Source: Parazoarcus communis
GTDB lineage: Bacteria; Pseudomonadota; Gammaproteobacteria; Burkholderiales; Rhodocyclaceae
NCBI RefSeq assembly: GCF_003111665.1
Contig: NZ_CP022188.1
Location: 3,224,001-3,288,000 of the forward strand
Length of the DNA: 64,000 bases
Direction: 5' to 3'
Shown here: positions 19,215 through 28,399 of the stretch, piece after piece
How the letters are laid out: each line of letters opens with the position of its first letter
Numbering within the stretch: the first letter of the stretch is position 1
The notes under the pieces: model-generated
The model's input: the letters and a program-made list of their open reading frames with translations, nothing else
Databases searched by the model: none
What the model was told of the DNA's origin: nothing
Program-made: the position numbers and the translations under genes

Positions 19215-19937
19215 ATGAACGTTTCGCTTCGAAAGGCAGCCCTCGTGCTGGGCCTGCCTCTGTTTGTGCTGTCTTCAAATGCATCGGCGGGCTCGTCCGA
19301 TGCACTGCTCGAGGCGCAGCTTTCCGCTGCTGCGCCAAATCTTGCACCCCAGGTGCTCAAACTTGCCTTGTCCGCCATGCAGTGCGCGACGGCGTCAGGG
19401 GTCGAATCGTCGAGTCGTCTGGCGGTAATCGACTACTCCCTGTCTGCCAACGTGCCGCGCATGTGGGTGTTCGATCTCGACAAGCGGCAGGTGCTGCACG
19501 AGGAACTGGTCGCACACGGTCGCAACTCCGGTGATGAACTCGCCACCAGCTTCTCCAATCGCGTCGGCAGCAACCAGAGCAGTATCGGCCTGTTTCGCAC
19601 CGGCGAAACCTACGACGGTCGCAACGGCTACTCCCTGCGCATGCAGGGACTCGAACCCGGTGTAAACGACAACGCTTACGAGCGTGCGATCGTGATCCAC
19701 GGGGCCTCGTATGTCGATCCGAACTTCATCGCGGAAAACGGCCGCCTCGGCCGCAGTCAGGGCTGTCCTGCCGTGGCGGACGGCGTTGCCCGCAGGGTGA
19801 TAGACCATCTGAAGGAAGGGCAGTTCGTTTTCTCCTACTACCCTGACCGCAAGTGGCTGGCCTCGTCGCGCTACCTGCGTTGCAACGAGTCCGCCGTGGC
19901 GGCCGCCCGTGCGACGATGCAGGATCTGGGTAGCTGA
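19215..19937 (+). CDS. Murein L,D-transpeptidase catalytic-domain protein (YkuD_2 type)
   Basis: This 240-residue exported protein has a signal peptide (about 1-24) and a domain resembling the compact L,D-transpeptidase family. The putative catalytic Cys184 is in RSQGCPAV, and the partner histidine is in IVIHGASYVDP. No peptidoglycan-binding domain is present. I took the ATG at 19215, where the signal peptide starts; the open frame extends much further upstream, across the divergent promoter region. It could be a transpeptidase, carboxypeptidase or inactive relative. Confidence 0.88.
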   Translation: MNVSLRKAALVLGLPLFVLSSNASAGSSDALLEAQLSAAAPNLAPQVLKLALSAMQCATASGVESSSRLAVIDYSLSANVPRMWVFDLDKRQVLHEELVAHGRNSGDELATSFSNRVGSNQSSIGLFRTGETYDGRNGYSLRMQGLEPGVNDNAYERAIVIHGASYVDPNFIAENGRLGRSQGCPAVADGVARRVIDHLKEGQFVFSYYPDRKWLASSRYLRCNESAVAAARATMQDLGS

Positions 19938-19965
19938 GCGCGGGCTTTAACTCCGCTCGATCATG

Positions 19966-19991
19966 AAACGGCGCCGCGTGCGCCGTTTTTT
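19966..19991 (+). terminator. Terminator after the YkuD_2-type gene
   Basis: The stem aaacggcg / cgccgttt with a short loop runs directly into a T-run, 28 bases after the stop codon. Confidence 0.85.
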
Positions 19992-20142
19992 CTTTCCGGC
20001 GACGGCTTCGCGCACCGGATGTGCTTGCTGTCGCCCTGGCGCTGCGCGCAGGCAGGCCGACATCCATCGCCGCATCCCTTGCCGTTTGCATGATCGCCGT
20101 CTATGTTCCCGGTAACCAATGCATTGCACAAAGGGGACAGGA

Positions 20143-21699
20143 ATGGCGGTTGAGAGAAGGTGGCGGCTACGGACAGGGATCCTGGCGATGCTGGCGGCAA
20201 GTTCGCTGGTGGTGCTGGCGCCCGCCATGGCAGAGGATCTGCCCGCGTACGTGCTCGACCTGCCGCAAACGACGGTGTCCGGCATTTCTTCGGGGGCCTT
20301 CATGGCGGTGCAGTTCGGTACCGCGCATGCGGCCACCATCAGCGGGGTTGCTGCCACAGCGGGCGGTCCGTACTTTTGCGCCGGACGCGATTCATGGGCA
20401 GGCAGCGGGGTGGGCAAGGTGATGGCGCGTTGCATGCAGGGCGACCCGTCCTACCCGGCACAGCCGATTGCCGATATCAACCTGAGTGACATGCATGCCA
20501 CGGCCCGCGCATGGTCTGCGCGTGGCCTGAACGACGACGTGAGCAATCTGCAGCGTCAGCGGGTGTGGATTTTTCACGGTTACAACGACGGCATCGTCAA
20601 GCGCCCTGTCAGCGATGCCTTGCACGCCTGGTACGAAGGTTTCGTACCGGCAGCCCAGATCTTCTACAAGAACGAATTGCGTGCGGCGCATGCGCAGATC
20701 TCGGCGAGCTGTGCGGACGCCAATGGCGCGGTGTGCAATCCGTGTGCGACGACGGGTGGGACATTCATCAACAGCTGCCCCGACGGCGATGCCGGGGCGC
20801 CCACTTACGACGCCGCAGGTGCTGCGCTGCAGCTGTTCTACGGGCCACTGGCGCGCAGCGCATCTGCCAGTCTCAAGGGGCAGGTACGCGAGTTCGACCA
20901 GCGCCCCTTCATCCAGCGTGGTGGCCAGCCGCTGAACCCGATCCGGGCGTCGATGGCGGACACCGGCTATCTGTATGTGCCGGCCGAATGCGCTGCTGGT
21001 GAAGCCTGCAGATTGCATGTGGCTTTCCACGGTTGCGAGCAGCAGGCCGGACTGATCGGGAAAGACTTTGTGACCCGCGCTGGCTTCAACGAATGGGCCG
21101 ATGCCAACCGTATCGTCGTGCTCTATCCGCAGACCGCCGCCACCAGCGCGGTACCGATTACGCCCTTCAATCCGAAGGGGTGCTGGGACTGGTGGGGTTA
21201 CACCGACTTCGGCTACGACATGCCCGGCCACTATGCGACCCGCGACGGGGTGCAGATTTCCGCGATCTGGCGCATGGTGGAAAAGCTCGCCAGCGGTGGC
21301 GCAGGACGCGTTGCGCCCGTCGCGACGCAGATGCCCGACTTGAGGGTGGTCGACCGTTCTGCGGATCAGGTTGCGCTGGCATGGACGCCGGTTGCCGGTG
21401 CTGCCGGCTACCGGATCTATCGTGGTGAAGGCGCGGACGCGGGCGTCGGCAGCGTCATGCATGCGGTGACCGCGGTGACGGTCGATGGACCGTCCTGGGT
21501 GGACCGTGGGCTGCAGCCGCAGACCACTTATCGCTATCTCGTGCGTGCGGTCGATGCCAGCGGCACCGAGGGGCTGTCTTCCGCGCAGCTCATGGTCAGC
21601 ACCGGCGCGACGCCACCTGCCTGCGATCCGTATTTTTCGCTGGCGAAGGATCGTGTGGTGGGGCGCAACAACAGGCCGACGAGTGCGGTTTGCCCGTGA
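20143..21699 (+). CDS. Secreted short-chain-length PHA depolymerase-type esterase with fibronectin III domain
   Basis: This 518-residue exported enzyme probably hydrolyses poly(3-hydroxybutyrate) or related esters. A signal peptide ends near AMA (residue 30). The lipase box GISSG (47-51, Ser49) lies close to the N terminus, as in extracellular type 2 catalytic domains. The FHGCEQQ and GCWDWWGY stretches are typical of the PHB-depolymerase esterases. A fibronectin type III module follows (about 395-490) and would act as a linker or substrate-binding arm. The ATG at 20143 follows GGGGACAGGA; an in-frame ATG 24 bases upstream is less well placed. It stands alone, bounded by terminators. Confidence 0.88.
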   Translation: MAVERRWRLRTGILAMLAASSLVVLAPAMAEDLPAYVLDLPQTTVSGISSGAFMAVQFGTAHAATISGVAATAGGPYFCAGRDSWAGSGVGKVMARCMQGDPSYPAQPIADINLSDMHATARAWSARGLNDDVSNLQRQRVWIFHGYNDGIVKRPVSDALHAWYEGFVPAAQIFYKNELRAAHAQISASCADANGAVCNPCATTGGTFINSCPDGDAGAPTYDAAGAALQLFYGPLARSASASLKGQVREFDQRPFIQRGGQPLNPIRASMADTGYLYVPAECAAGEACRLHVAFHGCEQQAGLIGKDFVTRAGFNEWADANRIVVLYPQTAATSAVPITPFNPKGCWDWWGYTDFGYDMPGHYATRDGVQISAIWRMVEKLASGGAGRVAPVATQMPDLRVVDRSADQVALAWTPVAGAAGYRIYRGEGADAGVGSVMHAVTAVTVDGPSWVDRGLQPQTTYRYLVRAVDASGTEGLSSAQLMVSTGATPPACDPYFSLAKDRVVGRNNRPTSAVCP

Positions 21700-21706
21700 T
21701 CAACTG

Positions 21707-21739
21707 AAACGGCCCCGCGATATTTCGCGGGGCCGTTTT
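21707..21739. terminator. Bidirectional terminator between depolymerase and malate synthase genes
   Basis: A 14-base-pair perfect stem (aaacggccccgcga / tcgcggggccgttt) with a four-base loop ends in T residues on the + strand and A-rich DNA on the other. It separates two convergent genes. Confidence 0.9.
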
Positions 21740-21772
21740 CACTTCAAGGCACTCACTTGAGGGCTGAGCCGG

Positions 21773-23371
21773 TCAGTCCATTGCCTCATACAGCGGCAGG
21801 GTCAGGAACTCCGGGAAGTCGGGCGTGAGGCTCATCTTCTCGAAGATGCCGGCGGCCTGGTCGTAGGTGGCGGTCTGTTCGCCCTGCGCCGACACCGTGG
21901 CTTTCACCTTGGCCAGCTCTTCCGGAATCATGCTGCGGATCAGGTCGGCCGTCACTTCACGGCCATCGTCCATGCGTCCCTTGGGCGACACCACCCACTG
22001 CCAGATCTGCGAGCGTGCGATCTCGGCGGTGGCCGCGTCTTCCATCAGGTTGTGGATGGGCACGCAGCCGTTACCGGCCAGCCAGCTGCCGAGGTAGTGA
22101 ATGCCAACGTTGATGTTGTTGCGCACGCCCGCCTCGGTGATGGGCTGCTCGGGCTGGAAGTCGAGCCAGTCGCTGGGGCCGTAGTTGCCGCCGACCTGCT
22201 TGTCCCACTGGTTGGGGCGATCGCCCAGCACCGTGGTGAAGGCTTCCATCGCAATCGGCACCAGACCCGGGTGTGCCACCCAGCCGCCGTCATAGCCGTC
22301 GTTGGCGTCGCGATTCTTGTCGTGACGGATGCCGGCCATGGCCTTCTCGTTGGCTTCCGGATCGCTCTTGATCGGGATCAGCGCGCTCATGCCGCCAATG
22401 GCCGGGGCGCCGCGCTTGTGGCAGGCCTGCACCAGGGCGAGCGCATAGCTGCGCATGAAGGGCACTTCCATGTTGATCGTGGCGCGGTTGGCAAGGCAGA
22501 AGTCGGTGTTCTTCTTGAACTTCTTGATGCACGAGAAGATGTAGTCCCAGCGCCCGGCGTTGAGGCCGGCGGAGTGTTCGCGCAGTTCGTACAGGATCTC
22601 TTCCATCTCGAAGGTGGCGAGAATGGTTTCGAGCAGCACGGTGGCCTTGATCGTGCCGCGCGGCAGGCCGATCTCGTCCTGCGCCATGCAGAAGATGTCG
22701 TTCCACAGGCGGGCTTCGAGGTGGCTCTCGAGCTTGGGCAGATAGAAGAAGGGGCCGAAGCCGCGCGACAGTTGCTCGCGGGCGTTGTGGAAGAAGAACA
22801 GGGCGAAGTCGAACAGGCCGCCGGACACGCGCTCGCCATCGACCAGCACATGCTTTTCGTCCAGATGCCAGCCGCGCGGGCGCACCTGCATGGTGGCGAT
22901 CTTGTCGTTGAGGCGGTACTCCTTGCCGGCCTCGTTGGTGTAGCTGATCTTGCGGCGCACGGCGTCATACAGGTTGACCTGGCCCTGGATCTGGTTGGAC
23001 CAGTTGGGGCTGTTCGAGTCTTCGAAGTCGGTCATGTAGGAGTCAGCGCCCGAGTTGAAGGCGTTGATGATCATCTTGCGCTCGACCGGGCCGGTGATCT
23101 CCACCCGGCGGCATTCCAGCGCCTTGGGCAGCGGGGCAACCTGCCAGTCGCCATTGCGGATGTGCTGCGTTTCGGGCAGGAAATCGGGCATCTCGCCGGC
23201 ATCGATGCGTGCCTGGCGGTCGATGCGCGCCTGCAGCAGTTCGCGGCGGCGGGGCTCGAAGGCGCGATGCAGCTTGGCTACGAAGGCGAGGGCTTCGGGG
23301 GTGAGGATCTCGTCGAAACGGGTTTCGATGGGGGCGTTGATCTGCATGCCCTGGGGCAGGTTGAGGCTCAT
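21773..23371 (-). CDS. aceB: Malate synthase A
   Basis: This 532-residue enzyme condenses glyoxylate and acetyl-CoA to malate. Length and the conserved LNAGRWDYIFS stretch (about residue 271), with GRMDDGREVT near the C terminus, identify the A-type malate synthase. No isocitrate lyase gene is visible nearby. The ureide pathway encoded to its right generates glyoxylate, so this gene may serve that route as well as the glyoxylate shunt. Confidence 0.96.
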   Translation of the reverse strand: MSLNLPQGMQINAPIETRFDEILTPEALAFVAKLHRAFEPRRRELLQARIDRQARIDAGEMPDFLPETQHIRNGDWQVAPLPKALECRRVEITGPVERKMIINAFNSGADSYMTDFEDSNSPNWSNQIQGQVNLYDAVRRKISYTNEAGKEYRLNDKIATMQVRPRGWHLDEKHVLVDGERVSGGLFDFALFFFHNAREQLSRGFGPFFYLPKLESHLEARLWNDIFCMAQDEIGLPRGTIKATVLLETILATFEMEEILYELREHSAGLNAGRWDYIFSCIKKFKKNTDFCLANRATINMEVPFMRSYALALVQACHKRGAPAIGGMSALIPIKSDPEANEKAMAGIRHDKNRDANDGYDGGWVAHPGLVPIAMEAFTTVLGDRPNQWDKQVGGNYGPSDWLDFQPEQPITEAGVRNNINVGIHYLGSWLAGNGCVPIHNLMEDAATAEIARSQIWQWVVSPKGRMDDGREVTADLIRSMIPEELAKVKATVSAQGEQTATYDQAAGIFEKMSLTPDFPEFLTLPLYEAMD

Positions 23372-23413
23372 GTGGAATCCTTCAGTTAAGTGAGCAGAAA
23401 TCGGTAAAGGGTT

Positions 23414-24187
23414 TCAGGCGGTTTTGCCGAAGTAGTAAATGGTCAGCACGGCGCCGATCAGGATGACGAATCCGCGGATCAGGGCGGCAGGCAGTTGCCG
23501 CGCCACGCGGGCGCCGAGGTATCCGCCCAGCGTGCCTGTGATCAGCATCACCGCGGTGTGCGGCCAGGACACGGCGCCGGCGATGGTGAATGTCGCGACA
23601 GCCACGCTGTAGATCACCGCGGACAGCCAGTTCTTCAGCGCGTTGATCTCATGCATGTCTTCAAAGCCCTGGATCGCAAGCGCCGCGATCATCAGGATGC
23701 CCATCCCCGCGCCGAAGAACCCGCCATAGACCGACACGGCCAGCTGGAACACAAAGCCGCCACGGCCGATGCGGTGTGTGTTGCCCGCTGTCGGCAGCGG
23801 GCGAAACCCTTTCAGTGCGCCGGAAATCTGGCGGCTGAAGGCGAACAGCAGGGTGGCGATCAGCAGCAGCCACGGAATCAGCCGCGCGAAGGCCGCGTTC
23901 GACGTTGCGAGCAGGAGCAGGCCACCCGCGATGCCACCGGCGAACGCCACCACGGTCAGCATCGGCAGGCTGCGCGAGAAGCGCGCCAGCTCGCGCCGAT
24001 ACGCCCATGCGCCCGCAAGACTGGCTGGCCACAGCGACACGGAGTTGCTTGCGTTGGCAACAACCGGTGGCACGCCGACGGCGAGCAGGGCCGGGAAGGA
24101 GAAGAAGGTGCCGCCACCGGCAACGGAATTCACCGCACCGGCAACGAGTGCGGCGATGGCGATGATTGCGATGTCGGTGAGTTCCAT
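23414..24187 (-). CDS. TSUP-family (TauE/SafE) membrane permease
   Basis: This 257-residue inner-membrane protein has about eight hydrophobic segments and the AGAVNSVAGGGTFFSFPAL motif characteristic of the TSUP family. Members move organic or sulfur-containing anions. It lies 42 bases upstream of malate synthase on the same strand and is divergent from a LysR regulator, so a two-carbon acid such as glyoxylate or glycolate is a reasonable but unproven ligand. Confidence 0.88.
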   Translation of the reverse strand: MELTDIAIIAIAALVAGAVNSVAGGGTFFSFPALLAVGVPPVVANASNSVSLWPASLAGAWAYRRELARFSRSLPMLTVVAFAGGIAGGLLLLATSNAAFARLIPWLLLIATLLFAFSRQISGALKGFRPLPTAGNTHRIGRGGFVFQLAVSVYGGFFGAGMGILMIAALAIQGFEDMHEINALKNWLSAVIYSVAVATFTIAGAVSWPHTAVMLITGTLGGYLGARVARQLPAALIRGFVILIGAVLTIYYFGKTA

Positions 24188-24374
24188 GGCTGTCCTGTGA
24201 AACGGCCTGCGTGCAGGGTGTCTGGTGCGCTGGCTGCTCCGGGCGAGGGGAGCCCCCGGGGAGCAGCGTCCTGGATCGGGTTTGTCTCCTCCCCGAATGA
24301 GCAGCAGTCTAGGGAACTCTTATATAAAACTGAATAAGCGGTATGATCACTTTATCTTTTACTAAAAGTATCAA

Positions 24375-25337
24375 ATGGACCAGCTCAAGCAGATTGAAAG
24401 CTTCGTAAGTGTCTCGAGTCGAGGCAGCCTTTCCGCTGCTGCACGCGCCGAAGGTGTGACCCCCGCGGTGATCGGACGCCGGCTCGATGCGCTGGAGCAG
24501 CGCCTCGGCGTCAAGCTGCTGGTGCGCACGACGCGCAGCATCACGCTCACCTTCGAGGGCAGTGCCTTTCTCGAAGACTGTCAGCGCATCCTTAACGACC
24601 TCTCCAACGCCGAAGCCTCGGTCAGTCTGGGTGGGGTGAAACCGAGCGGACATCTGCGCATCTCGGCGCCAGCGGGTTTCGGACGTCGGCATGTGGCACC
24701 GCTGGTGCGCAACTATCTGCACGACAATCCGGACGTGAGCTGCACGCTGGACCTGACCGACCGCCTGGTCGACCTCGTCAATGAAGGCATCGACTGTGCG
24801 ATCCGCATCGGTGAGCTGGCCGATTCCAGTCTGGTGTCGGTGCGTCTGGCCGAGAACCGCCGGGTGGTGGTTGCCAGCCCGGACTATCTGACGCGGTACG
24901 GTGTACCGGCTTCACCGGCCGATCTGGACGATCACGTCTGCCTGTCGCTCGGGCAGCAGCGCGGGTGGCTGTTCTCTGACGGTAGCGGGAATACGACGAT
25001 GATGAAGGTCGACGGTCGTCTGGATTGCAACGATGGCGCCGTGCTTCACGAGTGGGCGCTGGCGGGCGAGGGCCTTGCGTGGCGTTCCCTGTGGGAGGTG
25101 GCGGCAGATCTGCGTGCTGGCAGGCTGGTGTCGGTGCTGGACGACTTTGCCGCGCCTGCCAATGGGGTGTACGCCGTGTTTCCGCACCGTCGTAATCTGG
25201 CCCTGCGGGTGCGGGCTTTTATCGATTATCTGAAGGCGTGCTACGGCAGCGCCGGCTACTGGCTGGGCGCAGGCACGGGTGACGCCGCGACCGGCACGGC
25301 ATTGCCTGATGGCGCCCGGCCAGACGCTGGCTGGTAG
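24375..25337 (+). CDS. LysR-family transcriptional regulator
   Basis: This 320-residue protein has an N-terminal winged helix (about 1-60, SLSAAARAEGVTPAVIGRRLDALE) and a LysR substrate-binding domain. It is divergent from the TSUP permease and malate synthase genes across a 187-base gap, and convergent with the GlcG-like gene. Regulation of the permease/malate synthase pair is the natural guess. Confidence 0.93.
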   Translation: MDQLKQIESFVSVSSRGSLSAAARAEGVTPAVIGRRLDALEQRLGVKLLVRTTRSITLTFEGSAFLEDCQRILNDLSNAEASVSLGGVKPSGHLRISAPAGFGRRHVAPLVRNYLHDNPDVSCTLDLTDRLVDLVNEGIDCAIRIGELADSSLVSVRLAENRRVVVASPDYLTRYGVPASPADLDDHVCLSLGQQRGWLFSDGSGNTTMMKVDGRLDCNDGAVLHEWALAGEGLAWRSLWEVAADLRAGRLVSVLDDFAAPANGVYAVFPHRRNLALRVRAFIDYLKACYGSAGYWLGAGTGDAATGTALPDGARPDAGW

Positions 25338-25376
25338 GGGTCAGGCCGGGTGCCAGACTCGGCGCGCTGCATCCGC

Positions 25377-25772
25377 TCAGAGCGCTGCGACACCCGCGCG
25401 CGCGACAATCGCATCTTCGCCTGCCTTCACGCCGGACACGCCGACAGCGCCGATCACCGTGCCATCGACAATGATCGGCTCGCCGCCTTCGAGCGGCACG
25501 ACCGGCAGTCGCAGTGCAGCGTAGCGCCCGTTATTCACCATGTCCTCGTACACCTTGCTGGGCTTGCCGGTAAGCACGCAGGTGCGGGCCTTGTCCGGTG
25601 CGATCGTCGTGCTCATCAGCGGGGCGCCGTCCATGCGTTGCAGCCACAGGGGGTGCCCGCCGGCATCGCAGATCGCAATGGTCACGGCCCAGCCTTTTGC
25701 GACAGCCTCGGCCTCGGCCGCAGCGGCAATGCGCTTTACGTCTGCAAGTGTGAGTTGTTGAATTGTCTTCAT
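25377..25772 (-). CDS. GlcG/HbpS-type heme-binding-fold protein
   Basis: This 131-residue protein is of the GlcG/HbpS (DUF336) family, recognised by CDAGGHPLWLQRMDGAP (about 35-51) and the C-terminal GEPIIVDGTVIGAVGVSG stretch. Family members often lie in glycolate, glycerol or degradative operons and their role is unclear; some bind heme. Here it lies just before glycerate kinase and could share its transcript. Confidence 0.88.
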   Translation of the reverse strand: MKTIQQLTLADVKRIAAAAEAEAVAKGWAVTIAICDAGGHPLWLQRMDGAPLMSTTIAPDKARTCVLTGKPSKVYEDMVNNGRYAALRLPVVPLEGGEPIIVDGTVIGAVGVSGVKAGEDAIVARAGVAAL

Positions 25773-25806
25773 GGTCTGGTCCTCTGTTTGGGTGTTGTTG
25801 GGCGCG

Positions 25807-27069
25807 TCAGGTGATCAGGATGGCGCGGAAATCATTGACGTTGGTGAGTGTGGGGCCGGTGACGAGTGCGTCGCCAAGCGCCTCGAAGAAACCGTGGCCG
25901 TCGTTGTTGTCGAGGCTGTCGCGCGGACGGATGCCTTTCTCCCACGCCCGGGCGAGGGTGTCGGGGCCGATAAAGGCGCCGGCAACTTCTTCCTGCCCAT
26001 CGACACCGTCGGTGTCGCCCGCCACTGCGTCGATACCGGGTGTCGCATCGAGCGCAATCGCCAGCGCCAGCAGAAACTCGACATTGCGCCCGCCACGGCC
26101 GTTACCGCGCACGGTGACGGTGGTTTCACCGCCGGACAGCAGCACGCAGGGCGGTGGTACGGGCTGGCCGTGGGTGCGCACCTGCAGCGCGACTCCGGCC
26201 AGCACCTTGCCCACGTCCCGCGCTTCACCTTCAAGACGGTCGCCGAGCAGTACAGGGGTGATGCCGGCCGCGCGTGCCACGTCAGCTGCCGCCTCGAGCG
26301 CCTGTTGTGGCGTGGCAATCAGGTGCGTGCTGACGCCGGCCAGGCGTTCATCCGCGGGCTTGATGGTCTCGCCCGCGCCGGTTTCGAGCAGGGCTCGCGC
26401 CGCATCCGGCAGTTCGATGCCATAGCGTCGCACGATTTCAAGCGCATCCGCGCAGGTGCTCGGGTCGGCCACGGTGGGGCCGGATGCAATGTCCATCGGA
26501 TTGTCGCCCGGTACATCCGAGATCAGCAGGTTCACCACCTGTGCGGGGTGGCAGGCCGCTGCAAGTCTGCCGCCCTTGATGGCCGAGAGATGGCGGCGCA
26601 CGCAGTTCATCTCGGTAATGCTTGCGCCCGATCTGAGCAAAGCGCGGCTGATGATCTGCTTGTCCTCAAGCGTGATGCCTGCGCCGGGCAAGGGGAGCAG
26701 GGCCGAGCCGCCACCCGAGATCAGGCAGATCACCAGGTCGTCGGCGCTCAGCCCATCCACCATGGCGAGCATTCGGCTGGCGGCCTCGCGGCCCGCGGCA
26801 TCCGGCACCGGATGGGCGGCTTCGACGATCTCGATGCGCTCGCAGGGCACGGCATAGCCGTAGCGGGTGACGACCAGCCCTTCGAGCGGACCGGTCCAGT
26901 GCTGCTCCAGTGTGCGTGCCATCGCCGCCGATGCCTTGCCGGCGCCGATGACGAGGGTGCGTCCCTTCGGAGGGGCGGGCAGGTGAGGCGGAATGCAGTG
27001 TTCGGGCTGGGCGGAATTGACGGCGGCGGCAAACATGGCCGCGAGCACTTCACGGGGCGTGGCGTTCAT
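25807..27069 (-). CDS. Glycerate 2-kinase (MOFRL family, GckA/TtuD type)
   Basis: This 420-residue kinase would phosphorylate D-glycerate to 2-phosphoglycerate, feeding glyoxylate or hydroxypyruvate carbon into central metabolism. The N-terminal domain has VIGAGKASAAMA (about 40-51) and LISGGGSALLPLP (about 112-124). The C-terminal MOFRL domain has SGGETTVTVRGNGRGGRN (about 310-327). Its neighbours, hydroxypyruvate isomerase and the ureide genes, fit the glycerate route. Confidence 0.94.
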   Translation of the reverse strand: MNATPREVLAAMFAAAVNSAQPEHCIPPHLPAPPKGRTLVIGAGKASAAMARTLEQHWTGPLEGLVVTRYGYAVPCERIEIVEAAHPVPDAAGREAASRMLAMVDGLSADDLVICLISGGGSALLPLPGAGITLEDKQIISRALLRSGASITEMNCVRRHLSAIKGGRLAAACHPAQVVNLLISDVPGDNPMDIASGPTVADPSTCADALEIVRRYGIELPDAARALLETGAGETIKPADERLAGVSTHLIATPQQALEAAADVARAAGITPVLLGDRLEGEARDVGKVLAGVALQVRTHGQPVPPPCVLLSGGETTVTVRGNGRGGRNVEFLLALAIALDATPGIDAVAGDTDGVDGQEEVAGAFIGPDTLARAWEKGIRPRDSLDNNDGHGFFEALGDALVTGPTLTNVNDFRAILIT

Positions 27070-27091
27070 GCGGGCGGGTCCGGTCGCAGGC

Positions 27092-27514
27092 TCAGCGCTC
27101 GCCGAGATCGGTGAAGGTGATCTCCTGCGCGCCCTTCCACAGCACGGTCCGGCCCATCTCCATGAGCAGTTCGTTGCCCTCGATGACGGTCAGGAAGTGG
27201 TTACCGGCCAGTTGCCCCATCTTGCTGGCGAACTGGCTGCTGCCATAGGCGAACAGGATCTCGGTTTCGGAGAAGCCGCCGGGGTAGAACAGCACATCGC
27301 CGCGCGAAGGGTGGTTGGTGTGGTTCTCGAAGTCGAGCCCGGTGTCGAACTCGCCCATCGGTACCCAGACCGCCTCGCCGCTCCAGCGCGAATGGATGAC
27401 CTTGCTGGTGAAGGGCAGCAGCTTGAGGAAGGCTGCGCTGGTGAGCGGTGCTGCGGCCTCTTCGAGGCGGGCGACAAAGTGAAAAGAACCGACATCAATG
27501 GCAATGTGACGCAT
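27092..27514 (-). CDS. DUF3830 family protein (cyclophilin-like fold)
   Basis: This 140-residue protein matches my memory of the DUF3830 family, a small cyclophilin-like fold without known activity. Visible marks are the FLKLLPF region near residue 28, the HSRWSGEAVW stretch (about 41-50) and a GDVLFYPGG loop. It lies 22 bases before glycerate kinase on the same strand. Members turn up in ureide and hydantoin-type clusters, so a role in purine or glyoxylate metabolism is possible but not shown. Confidence 0.75.
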   Translation of the reverse strand: MRHIAIDVGSFHFVARLEEAAAPLTSAAFLKLLPFTSKVIHSRWSGEAVWVPMGEFDTGLDFENHTNHPSRGDVLFYPGGFSETEILFAYGSSQFASKMGQLAGNHFLTVIEGNELLMEMGRTVLWKGAQEITFTDLGER

Positions 27515-27619
27515 GAAAATTCCCCGAGTGTTGGATTGGCGAGCCCGCTTTCGGTCCGCTCACCGTGAATCCGCGAGAATACGCGACTGAACGGATTCGC
27601 CCATCAGGGCTTGCCGCAG

Positions 27620-28399
27620 TCAGCCCGCAAGTGCCTTCATCCAGCCGAGGCCTTCGACCGTGCCGGCAGCCGGTTTGTATTCGCAGCCGATCCAGCCCTG
27701 ATAGCCAAGCTGGTCGATATGCCGGAACAGCCATGCGAAGTTGATCTCTCCGCTGCCCGGCTCGTGCCGCCCCGGTGTGTCGGCAAGCTGCATGTGGGCG
27801 ATCTTCGGCAGATGACGGGCGATCGTGTTGCCCAGTTCGCCCTCCATGCGCTGCGCGTGATAGATGTCGTACTGCAGGAACAGGTTGTCGGAACCGACTG
27901 TTTCGATGATGTCGATTGCCTGCGCGGTGCGGCACAGATGAAAGCCGGGGATGTCCCAGGTGTTTACCGGTTCGATCAGCAGGCGGATACCCGCTCGCTT
28001 CAGCGCCTCGGCGGCAAAGCGCAGGTTGTCGACGAAGGTCTGGTGCACCGTCTCGGCGGGCACGCCTGCCGGCGCAATGCCGGCGAGACAGTTGAGCTGC
28101 TGGCAGCGGAGCGCCTGTGCGTATTCGATTGCGCGACCGACACCATCCTGAAACTCGCCAACCCGCGCCGGATCGCAGGCAATGCCGCGCTCACCCGCGT
28201 CCCAGTCGCCCGCGGGCAGGTTGTGCAGCACCAGAGGAAGCCCGCTGCGATCCAGTCGCTCGGCGACCGTGTCCTTGTCGAAGGCATAGGGAAACTGGAG
28301 TTCGATCCCTTCAAATCCCGCATTGGCAGCAGCCTGGAAGCGGTCGAGAAAATCGTGCTCGTTGAACAGCAGGGTGATGTTGGCGGTGAACTTGGGCAT
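27620..28399 (-). CDS. hyi: Hydroxypyruvate isomerase
   Basis: This 259-residue TIM-barrel enzyme interconverts hydroxypyruvate and tartronate semialdehyde. The start MPKFTANITLLFNEHDFLDRF-like region, LIEPVNTWDIPGF (about 148-160) and the late HEPGSGEINF metal-site stretch identify Hyi. I used the ATG at 28399; the longer frame adds an untypical tail. Glyoxylate carboligase, its usual partner, is not in the window. It heads a leftward run with the DUF3830, glycerate kinase and GlcG-like genes. Confidence 0.93.
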   Translation of the reverse strand: MPKFTANITLLFNEHDFLDRFQAAANAGFEGIELQFPYAFDKDTVAERLDRSGLPLVLHNLPAGDWDAGERGIACDPARVGEFQDGVGRAIEYAQALRCQQLNCLAGIAPAGVPAETVHQTFVDNLRFAAEALKRAGIRLLIEPVNTWDIPGFHLCRTAQAIDIIETVGSDNLFLQYDIYHAQRMEGELGNTIARHLPKIAHMQLADTPGRHEPGSGEINFAWLFRHIDQLGYQGWIGCEYKPAAGTVEGLGWMKALAG

